Source: Anthopleura xanthogrammica
Taxonomy: Eukaryota > Cnidaria > Anthozoa > Actiniaria > Actiniidae
DNA length: 64,000 nt
Assembly: GCA_964019055.1 (NCBI GenBank)
Contig: OZ025209.1
Coordinates: 16,033,351 to 16,097,350 of the forward strand
Reading direction: 5' to 3'
Part shown: piece after piece, positions 1-9,700 of the stretch
How the letters are laid out: the number at the start of each line of letters is the position of its first letter
Numbering within the stretch: the first letter of the stretch is position 1
Translations under genes and position numbers: made by a program
Notes under the pieces: model-generated
The model's database searches: none
The model's input: the letters and a program-made list of their open reading frames with translations, nothing else
What the model was told of the DNA's origin: nothing

Positions 1-208
1 GATACTAGAAAACACTTAGAAATTTTCGCTGTGACAAACAATGCATTGCGCGTCTAGATTCCATATCACCTGGTTACCGCTGAGCTTGCTTGCTAAACAA
101 TGAAAAACATCCTATTCATCGATTTCGATTATTTTTTCCCCGTGGGTATCTTATTAGAGTCACAAATTAAAATTTCCAGTGTTTTCTAAACCTTTCTTTC
201 ATCCACAG

Positions 209-2008
209 AATCCTTGGTTTTTCGACTTGCCATTACCATTTTGCAACTGTTGGCCTCAGTGTTCTGTCAAGACACGTGTCCAGCCGTAAGATACAAAGGT
301 CGTTTTAAAGCGGATGCTTTCATTAGAGACTTTGCCATTATCGGGAAATCATACAAGAACCTGACAGCCAACAACGCACCAGAATGCTTTGGTGCGTGTG
401 TTAGTGACTGTAGATGTATGGCCTTTCAATTGTTTGGTACGCGATGTGAGTTGCTTGATGCGGACAGAAAGACAAATGATACGCTCTTTAAACCACGTGA
501 TGGTTACAATTTCTACCCCATAAGACAAGAGGTTTTTCATAAGGTTAGTAGATTAGTGAACCAACCAATCAACAGTGCAACTAACCGACCGACCGACCGA
601 CCGACCGACCGAACGAAAAACCGACCGACCAACCACCCAATGAAAAATAAATAAACAAGCACACTTTTGCTATCACTATTACTAATATATTAGTACTACT
701 ACTATTATTTTATCACTTTTACTACTGCTACACTATAGCTATTATCATTATTCATTATTATAATATTAATAACATTAATAGTATTGTTATTTTTATTGTG
801 ATTGTGATTGTGATTGTGATTGTGATTGTGATTGTGATTGTGATTGTCATTGTCATTGTCATTGTCATTGTCATTGTGATTGTCATTGTGATTGTGATTG
901 TCATTGTCATTGTCATTGTCATTGTCATTGTCATTGTCATTGTCATTGTGATTGTGATTGTCATTGTCATTGTCATTGTCATTGTCATTGTCATTGTCAT
1001 TGTCATTGTCATTGTCATTGTCATTGTCATTGTCATTGTCATTGTCATTGTCATTGTCATTGTCATTGTCATTGCCATTGCCATTGCCATTGCCATTGCC
1101 ATTGCCATTGCCATTGCCATTGCCATTGCCATTGTCATTGTCATTGTCATTGTCATTGTCATTGTCATTGCCATTGTCATTCTCATCGTCATTCTCATCG
1201 TCATTCTCATCGTCATTGTTAACTCTAATATTTCTATCATCAGCAAAAGCCAACTGCAAATTGCCCTCTCAAAAACGGATGCTGTCGTTCGTCGCCTTGT
1301 CTGAACGGTGGGCAGTGCACTGAGGAAGCCTCCAAAAGAAAGTTCAGATGTGATTGCCGCCCTAACTTTACTGGGAGAGTTTGTGAGGTTGATCTCCTAC
1401 TAGCTTCAAAGAAGTGAGTGATCTGTGATAATAATACTGAACCAGGGATGATGTGGTCGTTGATTGAGTCCTTCTCGATGAACAATTCCCAAAAATACCT
1501 GACAGGGGCTTTTTCCAACAACCTTCCTTCAGGCAAAGTAGAATTGACGGATTATCGTTTGCCATGCGCTGTCATGCAGTATCTTAGAAAAAGTTCAACT
1601 CACTGGAGAGTCACTTGTAACTTTAACAATTTTCTTGAGTTCGGTGAAATGGACACAAGCAACTACTTAACGGGTCTACTTAGTGACGTTGATATCCTGA
1701 CCTACGAAGGCAATGAATGTGTCAAGGTACAGAATTTTAGTATTATGGGGCATAAATGCACCGATTGTTCCGTCCATCTTCGTCAGAATGAGTCGTTTTG
1801 TCATTCATATGTTGATATTAGTAGCAACTTTCTAATGAACTGTTCGTCCACAAGGCGTTTTTCCCACTTCCCAAGGTTATATTCTGGTGATCCAAGAACC
1901 AGAAGGTTTGGCTTCTATAGAATTCAAAATAACGATGACGTTTGCTCAACAATTTCGCATTCCACCACGCAATGGTGGATGGGAAGACCAGTCCAGAAAA
2001 ATGACTGA
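209..2008 (+). CDS. Secreted PAN/apple and EGF-like protein, 5' end outside window, in-frame stop before last domain
   Basis: Exon 209-543 follows a CAG acceptor. It encodes a hydrophobic signal-like stretch ending near VFCQ, then a PAN/apple-like domain with Cys-rich motifs such as APECFGACVSDCRCMAF, and ends at a GTTAGT donor in phase 0. Exon 1244-1413 follows a CAG acceptor in phase 0. It encodes a typical EGF-like domain (CLNGGQC then CDCRPNFTGRVCEV) and runs into a GTGAGT donor. A third open stretch, 1418-2008, lies in the same frame and has a Cys-containing globular domain (motifs STHWRVTCNF, MGHKCTDC, STTQWWMGR) resembling the C-terminal part of anthozoan PAN-EGF proteins, although I cannot name the family. 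A TGA at 1415-1417 separates it from the EGF exon, and no obvious intron removes the stop while keeping frame. It may therefore be a decaying gene, a sequence error or an unusual splice. The initiator exon lies upstream of the window. Confidence 0.62.
798..1217. repeat. (CATTGT)n-type hexanucleotide microsatellite
   Basis: About 420 bp of ATTGTG, ATTGTC and ATTGCC hexamers in homogeneous blocks fill the intron between the PAN and EGF exons. The long open frames here on both strands (Ile-Val, Leu-Ser, Asp-Asn and Thr-Met dipeptide runs) are artefacts of the repeat. Confidence 0.95.
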
Positions 2009-2092
2009 ATTTCAGATAAAAAATATCATCAACCTTGCTCTAATGACTTGTGTAACAAAATAGGTAACACATCTAAGATATGCACAATTATT

Positions 2093-2555
2093 ATTATGGA
2101 TGAGAGGATGGGAATCTTCTATGTATCTATGCACTATGATTATGGATGAGAGGATGGGAATCTTCTATGTATCTATGCACTATGATTATGGATGAGAGGA
2201 TGGGAATCTTCTATGTATCTATGCACTATGATTATGGATGAGAGGATGGGAATCTTCTATGTATCTATGCACTATGATTATGGATGAGAGGATGGGAATC
2301 TTCTATGTATCTATGCACTATGATTATGGATGAGAGGATGGGAATCTTCTATGTATCTATGCACTATGATTATGGATGAGAGGATGGGAATCTTCTATGT
2401 ATCTATGCACTATGATTATGGATGAGAGGATGGGAATCTTCTATGTATCTATGCACTATGATTATGGATGAGAGGATGGGAATCTTCTATGTATCTATGC
2501 ACAATTATTATTATGGATGAGAGGATGGGAATCTTTTATGTATCTTTGCATGCAC
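2093..2555. repeat. 46-bp minisatellite, about ten copies
   Basis: A 46-bp unit beginning ATGAGAGGATGGGAATCTTC is repeated head to tail about ten times. Most internal copies are identical; the last copy is diverged and slightly longer. It starts about 85 bp after the stop of the PAN-EGF gene, so it may lie in the 3' UTR. Confidence 0.95.
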
Positions 2556-3600
2556 TATGACCTTCAAAATGCCATAGAAAAACTAAAGTTCGCCATTATA
2601 AAGCACTTACATCTCTTTTATAATTTGATTTTTCCGTTCGGCTGTGCTCCCTAAATTATTTAACGTTTTTTATGTGATGATATATTAAAGAAAGCTTTAG
2701 AGTTTTAAGTCCCATTCACACCAACTAAACTTGGTATTTATTAATTTATCTATCGCATTAATTTCCTTCGTCGTTTGGCTGCCATCTCTATACAGTGTTA
2801 AAACTACATCCCCAAAGTAGTTTAGTTAAGGAAGGTTTGAAAGTGGTTTAGTTAGGCGTACAGGCTGATGGAAGGGCACTAGTTCAACTAAGCAACCTTT
2901 AAACATGTTTAACGGTCCGGTGTGAATGGAATATTATTCTTGCTGTTATTACATCTCATCCTGTAATCAAGTATTATTTTATTTTTAGACTTGTATAAAT
3001 AATATTCATGTATCCTGCCGTATATTTATCTAACGTATGCTTCCTGTGTCAATAAATAGTTTCATTGCATGCGTATATACGTTTACAGCTATTTCAAGGA
3101 AGGTTGGTGAAAATGTTTTCCTTGTCACATGCCAAGCCCGAAATGTAGTATGGATGATGTGAATTCAATCAGCGAAAGGTCACAAAAATATGGAATTTTC
3201 CCAAACTTTGTCTGCAGGTTTTTTCAAGCATATTTTCTTCTGTGCTGACATTATTTGCATAATACATTTCAAGCTAAGAATCAACACGCAACATGCAACA
3301 AGCAACATACTTTCAAGCTTTCACCAACCTTTTTTGAAATAGCATTATTCAAACTGTAATTTAAAGTTTTACAAAATACAAAAATAAAGTTGAATGTTGT
3401 ATGCAATTCTCGAAACTGTTTTTTTCTATTGGTCGAATTATACTTTTCACGCCAAATGGCTGACATGCAAAATAATCCAGTAAAACAAAATTAGGTAAAT
3501 TATTTCACGAGTTTAGTGAATACCATTTTATCCACCAAGGTAGTTTTCCATAGACATCAGAATCCCCCAGGGGGGAGGGGAGGGGTAGTATGACATACTC
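2556..3600. other. Intergenic stretch between converging genes
   Basis: No convincing coding exon was seen. It holds the short terminal-inverted-repeat element at 2711-2930 and an AATAAA at about 3050 that could serve the upstream + strand gene. A second AATAAA-type signal near 3383 has no associated gene. Confidence 0.5.
2711..2930. mobile_element. MITE-like element with CCATTCACACC inverted ends
   Basis: The left end CCCATTCACACC is matched in inverted orientation by GGTGTGAATGG about 210 bp later. The interior is non-coding and contains GTTTAGTT-rich sequence. The size and inverted ends suit a non-autonomous DNA transposon. No clear target-site duplication was identified, so the assignment is tentative. 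Confidence 0.45.
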
Positions 3601-5986
3601 TCACCCTGTCTTGCAAAGACATGGTCGTTTACACGGTGAAATGTAGCTTCCTCCAACACCTGTTGAAACATTAAACTATTGTTATGTATGTTCATGGTAA
3701 TATATCGGATACAGATACTAAATGTTTTGATTTTCAATTAAGGTCTTTTGTCCAACGCAGCTGAGGATAGAGTAGAATAGACCTCTTTAGCTTGGGCGTA
3801 ATGTTTTATCATTTCAGACCACGTGTCATTCCCTAGAGTACCATTTCTTTGTTTAAAGGTTGCACATGAGAAGACACATCAATATGGATACAACTTTTAA
3901 AAAAATCTTATTTAAGAAACTGTGGGCTACGCCCTTGTGTTTATAAACCATTAAACCAACCTACCAAGACATATTTTTTTGACAAGCTCATTCCTCGTGT
4001 GGATTATTTTTCTGAACTGTCCGGTGAACACGTGATACAAAACCGGACGAGAAGCCATTTCGTTCAGTTGATGAATGTCAAAGTATCGTCCAACACCAAC
4101 AGACAATATTTGAATTCCTTTTCTTTTGATGGCCTTTGCGACATTTGACACGGAATCGCTTGAGCTGTGAAGTAGTTAATATGATCTTTATTAGTCTAAA
4201 ACAGCCTGTAGAATGGCGTAGTTTGTTAGGTCTCTCCCTAGATTCAAGGGCTTTTTTCCGGTTCTCCAGTTTTCTTGTCTCCGCAAAACCTAGCACGCGA
4301 CCTGTGAGTTAGCCGTGTCCTGACTTAGATCAGCCCAGTGGTCGTTTCAGGGTTCGATCTGTGAGTTAGCCGTGCCCTGACTTAGATCAGCCCAGAGGTT
4401 GTTTCAGGGTTCGATCTGTGAGTTAGCCGTGCCCTGACTTAGATCAGCCCAGAGGTTGTTTCAGGGTTCGATCTGTGAGTTAGCCATGCCCTGGTTTAGA
4501 TCAGCCCAGAGGTTGTTTCAGGGCTCTATCTGTGAGTTCGCCATGCCCTGACTTAGATCAGCCCAGAGGTTGTTTCAGGGTTCGATCTGTGAGTTAGCCA
4601 TGCCCTGGCTTAGATCAGCCCAGAGGTTGTTTCAGGGTTCGATAAAATTAAATGCACAAGTTGTTTGATAAGAAAGTAACTATAGCGCATTTAAACGTAC
4701 GTGCATCACATCTACACCCTCATAAAGAAAAGTACAAAGTTGACATTTCAAAGAACGTGAACGTACCTTCCATCTGTTATAACAACAAGGATTTTATTAA
4801 AGCGCGGGCTCCTACTAAGTAACTGACGATAGGCGAACTTCAAGGCAACTCCAGTTCTAGCTATGGGCTCCCTGTGTGGTTTAGCGCTTCGTAGACCTTT
4901 GACGATCGTCGGGATGTTTCTACAACAGAAAAAGAATAGCTTCTGAATGCGCACACTTAAAAGGCCAATAGAAAGAAAAGCGCACATGAATAGAACTAAA
5001 AACTCTCACTCCAGCCATTCAGTCGATGCCAATATCAAGAATGAATCCACTTGCGGTTCAGGATTCGGTGGACTAGCGTCCCTAGCTCAGTACATGTGCC
5101 GCAAGCTTAAAAATTTAATTAAAAACCTACCCTGTCAAACCAAAGAGAAGTTTCGGCCGTGAGGAATATGTGACGACCCCAACACGAGCTTTGTCTTCAG
5201 CGATAACAAACTTGCGCGCGATTAACCCAACAAACTGAACTAATCGACGGAAGCTACCAGGCTCCACGCGGTCTATATTGCTCGAGGATTCCAAAATGAA
5301 GCCTAGGTCGACTGTTGCTTTACAAACTACAAAAAAAGTATATATTTTTACTCTATTGTCGGTTCCGATGTTTCTTTTTTCATTTCCACTACACATTATT
5401 ACCTGGAGCTTTTGGTCCTTTATGATATGCTGAAAAGAAATTGAAATAAAGGATTAGTAAATATATAAATTTTATTCTAACCTTTAATTTCCTTATATAA
5501 TGTGAAAAGTAAAATATTTTCAGAATACTTTGTTGAGAGCTTTATCCCTTTTAATATTAAAAATTTGTCGTGAGATTTATACATGGATCGATATGTGCGT
5601 GGGTTTCAATGAACTGTTACTGCTAATGAACAGAAATTAGTATAAAAATGTTAGAGAAATTGTTTATATTTTATGTTATGTAAAACCAGTTGAAAATTGT
5701 AAGTTACTATGCTTGTATAGTGTTTAAAATTTTGAGTGAAAAAGTTCCCTTTTTAGAGAACTATATTTCGTGAAACTTCATACTTACGGCACGGAGAGCA
5801 TTTTTTAAATGCTGATTGGCTCTTTCGAGCAGTTCCTCCCTTTGTTTGTGATGGGCTTGAATGTTGAAAGAGAAGGTCGATAGAAGCAGGTATCTTCTGC
5901 CTTTTATCTTGTTCACTGTTCACTTGCTTAGTTAAAAGAACAAGACATATAACAAAAGAAATGTAGCCAACGCGAAGAGGATCCAT
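3601..5986 (-). CDS. Small secreted single-vWA-domain protein (six exons) with degenerate MIDAS
   Basis: Exons by eye, 5' to 3' on the minus strand: 5986-5788, 5429-5403, 5326-5131, 4919-4767, 4164-3965 and probably 3659-3601. They join in frame to 278 codons. The first exon gives a signal peptide (VGYISFVICLVLLTKQVNS) and a basic linker with KCSPC. A 27-bp exon follows. The next three exons encode one von Willebrand factor A domain (DLGFILESSSN, ARVGVVTYSS, ARTGVAL, ILVVITDG, QILSVGVG). The usual metal-ion site DxSxS reads ESSSN, while the threonine and the TDG aspartate are kept, so metal-dependent ligand binding may be altered. The last exon is small and cysteine-rich (SPCKRPCLCKTG, then stop); it is phase-consistent but least certain. 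vWA proteins usually mediate matrix or adhesion contacts. Introns hold a palindromic element and a 57-bp tandem repeat. Confidence 0.72.
3777..3900. mobile_element. Palindromic MITE family B, half copy
   Basis: It begins ATAGACCTCTTTAGCTTGGG and continues through TTTCAGACCACGTGTCATTC and a GAAGACACAT segment. The mirrored right half seen in the other copies (32437, 35713, 49916) is missing or degraded. It sits in the last intron of the single-vWA gene. Confidence 0.75.
4287..4645. repeat. 57-bp tandem repeat, about six copies
   Basis: Units of 57 bp containing GTGAGTTAGCC, CCTGACTTAGATCAGCCC and GGTTGTTTCAGGGTTCGATC follow one another with minor substitutions. A single related unit occurs at about 21955-22015 next to an RNA-polymerase-III-like B-box motif, so this array looks like local amplification of a SINE segment. 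It lies in an intron of the single-vWA gene. Confidence 0.9.
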
Positions 5987-6750
5987 GACCGATCTGTGTG
6001 GTATGCCACAGATAGCTGTTTAGTCAATTCCCTTGGAATTTACTGTGGTAAACAGCTCTTTCCGCGTATGACAATCATTTCATTATATTTGACCGGCACA
6101 CAAATGAATTAGCGAACATTTCAATAGAACAATAGTAAGATTATTTTCAAAATTTAATCTCGATTTGTTTTAATGTTTTCTTTTAGTATCGACAGGTGGC
6201 TAAAAATAATATGGTCTGATACGACCACAAAGTAAAAACAGCAATATTTATTTCTAATTATAACAAAAATGAAACATAAATATTAAAAAATAAACACAAA
6301 TATATAGAACTTGACTTCTATATTGTATAAAATATTAGGACATATATATTCATATCTATTTTTCTATTTATTTATTTATTTATTATCATTATTACAGTTT
6401 TCATCACTTTTATAGCTTCCGGATCCGTCCATTCTGTCAAATGAAAATCAAAGAAGAAAAAATAATGGCCGCCATGTTGGACTATACATTACAAAAGCGC
6501 ATTCAAAACCAAATCTTCCGTTAAAGTCAAACAACATGACTTTGTATAATTCTGTGGGGAAGAGGCACTTGGGTTTGTTTTCAATTGGTTAATTGATAAT
6601 CCCGGGTTAATGCATTCCTTGCTTGACAGTTAAAGGATAAAAGATTTATGGCCGTCATATTGGTTGACATATCACAAAAGAAACCAAGAACAAATGTTTT
6701 GGTAAAGTCAAACAAAATGTCGGCTATGACTTCACTTACACCCGGATGTA
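5987..6750. other. Intergenic, between two minus-strand genes
   Basis: It should contain the promoter of the single-vWA gene and the 3' flank of the gene ending at 6751. Overlapping minus-strand AATAAA signals (TTTATT run near 6364-6385) could terminate the latter. Two related segments, each with a GGCCGCCATGTTGG-like word, repeat at about 6465-6540 and 6645-6720. Confidence 0.5.
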
Positions 6751-9700
6751 TTAAGTATCGCCTTCTAACGGCTGTAGTTGCTCATAAGCAGACATCGGTG
6801 GTACGATTCCCATATCATCCTGTTCTGGTCCTTTTTTTTCATCATTTATTCCATTATTTTCATTGTCTTCTGTTTGATCCCTGGCTGCATCGTATTCATT
6901 TTCTTCCTCCGTGTTGTAAGTACTAGAATTCTCATCCTCGTTCGTAGGGCTTTCGTATTCGTCTCGGCCATTGGTCGGGTATGATGTGGTCGGGTATTCG
7001 GTAGTAAGATCTTCGGGATTCGTTGGATAAACCGTAGGTGTAGAAAGTGGAGATATGTTTGATGGATTCTTGGTTGGAAGTGTTGTGTTAGTATAATCAC
7101 TCTTGGATTTACCTTTAAAACAAAGATACAAAATGGTTATGTTTCCAATAGAAAATAAATGTGTCTGTCTTCTTTTTGTCTGTCTGTCTGATTGAATAAA
7201 TGAGAAAACGAACAAATGGGTGTATAATTGAATGAACGAATGAATGAACGAACAAACGAACGAGCGAATGAATGGATGAATGAATGAATGAATGAATAGA
7301 GGATTTTAAGGAACAAAAGAAAAAATGGATCAAAGAAAGAATAATAAATGAAAGAATGTATAGATGAGTGAATCGATAAATGAAATAGATTTGAAAATTT
7401 TAGATATTTAGCGCATGCGTACCACAGCCTTTTATCTTGATTGGTAATCGTAAGCGTAATAATCTGAAGTTTATGGGAAACACACGGATGAACCCAACTC
7501 TTGCTCCTACGATCAATTTAACCTGGAAAGATGACGGATGGTATAAGGAAAATAAGTCTCAACACTCCTCACTACAATTTTCAATTCCACATTTTTTCAC
7601 ACATTGGTTCACTGGTCAAACACAAAGCATTCAAGCGAGGCTTCTAGGTAGTTTAAGATTTGAACCTTGAAGCCTCGGCTGAATGCTTTGTGTTTGACCA
7701 GTGAACCGATGTATGAAAAATGGTGAATTGAAAATTGAAGTGAGGGGTGTTGAGTTGTATGGGAAGTGGTGACTAACAAATAGACCCTTGGGTAATGGGT
7801 TTGATGATTTGTTGTTTCAGGTCACGTCTTTTATCCTTGAGTATTTTTCTCTGTATTTATTGGTAATGCTGGAGAAGAAACATCAACATGCATATGGACT
7901 AAAACTCAAAGAAAAAATCTTGTATACTATAACAGGGGCGGATTTAGGGGTGGTGACGGGGGTGATTAGTCACCCCCCTTTTTGGCCAGTTGAATATTTA
8001 TTTTTGATCTTGACATCACCTTTTTAGATTTTTTTCATTTTTTAAAATTTTGATATCATTTTTCATTCAAGCTGTCTCATTTCTCGCGTTTGTTATTCCT
8101 TTCCTCGATATTGTCTGTGAGGAAATAAAGTGCCGTTTTAGTGAGGAGAAGAGAGCACACTATGAGTTATGAGTTATGTGCTCTTGTGCCAGAAGTAATC
8201 ATTGACAAGACGACGGAAGAGGTCGTAAACCTAAGCCAAACTCTTCTCACAAAATGGGGTCATCTAATGCCAATTTCATCAACTTTTGAAAATGAATTGA
8301 TTCGCTGGTACAACTTTTGGAGAAAACAGCCAAAATCAGCAATTTCCCAGAGTGTGACCTCTCTACTGACGAATAAAGCAGATGAGCTATTTTTTCCAAA
8401 CGTGAGGGAGCTTCTGAAGATTCTAGCAATTTTACCCATGGGGAGTACAGAAGCAGAGAGGTCGTTTTCGTGCGTACGAAGAGTGCACACATGGCTTCGG
8501 AGCACAATGTCTACTGAAAGGCTTGGCAATTTAGCCGTTTTGGCAATGAATGGTCATGTGGTGCCCTTGAATACCGAGGAAATTTGCAAGCAGTTCATAA
8601 TGCTACATCCACGAAGAATGTCAGCTTCTTCTCTCTTTTAAAGGTCAGTCATGATGATTGTTTAGTTTTTTTTATCTGTTATTTTAAACCAGTGACAGAT
8701 CACGTGAACCCCTCTGCACTCCGTGCATATTATATAAAAGTACATTCAAAGTTTTGGGATCTCAGTCACCCCCCTCTCAAAAATCCTGGATCCGCCCCTG
8801 TATAAAAGGTTTGAAATGGAAAAACATTTGGCCCAAAAATGTGCTATAGACCCCTTGCAGCAGGTCAGAAGGCAGCTCAATTTGGAGGATAAATTAAAAC
8901 AATAGGTTCTAATTCTCAGGAGATTGGTTCTTTTGTTTTGTCCTCCAAATTGAGCTGCTTTGACGTTTCGTGAAGGGGATCAATTGCTTGGATACACAAA
9001 GTATACCAGGCCTAGGTGTCCGGTGCACGCACGGATCGACCAATCACAGCGCGCTTCGATGCTTAGCCAAGCGGCCTTTGCTCCAAGTCTCTTCCCAATA
9101 AAAAAAAACACGCGTTTCCAGAAAATTTTTAAGTATAAGTGATGTATAGAAAATTAAAGCAAGTTTTTTCCATCCATCTCCTTGAATTCTGCGAGATATA
9201 TCTTTTAAGACTTGAGCGAAGGCAGCTCGAATTACAACAACAATCCTTTTCGCGCTTAGTTCTTTGCGGGGAGGGGAGGGGGATGGAAGTGGACGGAGAA
9301 TGCCTAGTGCCATACCTGCAGGGCTAATCTTGATCGAACTGGTTTGAGTAAAACCTCAATAAGAACCCCTCCTTCAATAGCACCAACGCTGACACCATAT
9401 CCAGGTATCGGAATTAACCTTCCAGACTTCATCTTGTACGACCATTTGATTTTCAACGCTGGAATATTTACACTAACGGACAGAGTGAGAGGGTTATCAC
9501 ACTTGTTGATCCCAAAGGAAAGTGAAATTTGTTGACCAATGAATTTTAGAGCACAGGAAAACTTAAGGCAGTCTGAGGTGATGCTACAGACTGAAGGAAG
9601 TGGAATATTAGCGCATGGTCCACTACTGTAACCTGATTTACTGTGTGTAACTTGCTTTTCTTTATTGCCTTAAAAAAAAAACAGATGATCAAGAAATAAT

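Noticed and set aside
705..1323. Several long open frames on both strands (Asp-Asn, Thr-Met, Ile-Val, Leu-Ser runs)
   Set aside because: All are readings of one ATTGTC-type hexanucleotide repeat; dipeptide runs in every frame show no coding constraint.
2093..2555. CRISPR-like array of regular repeats
   Set aside because: Units are directly adjacent 46-bp copies without unique spacers, in a eukaryotic genome; it is a minisatellite. The same applies to the arrays at 4287 and 26877.
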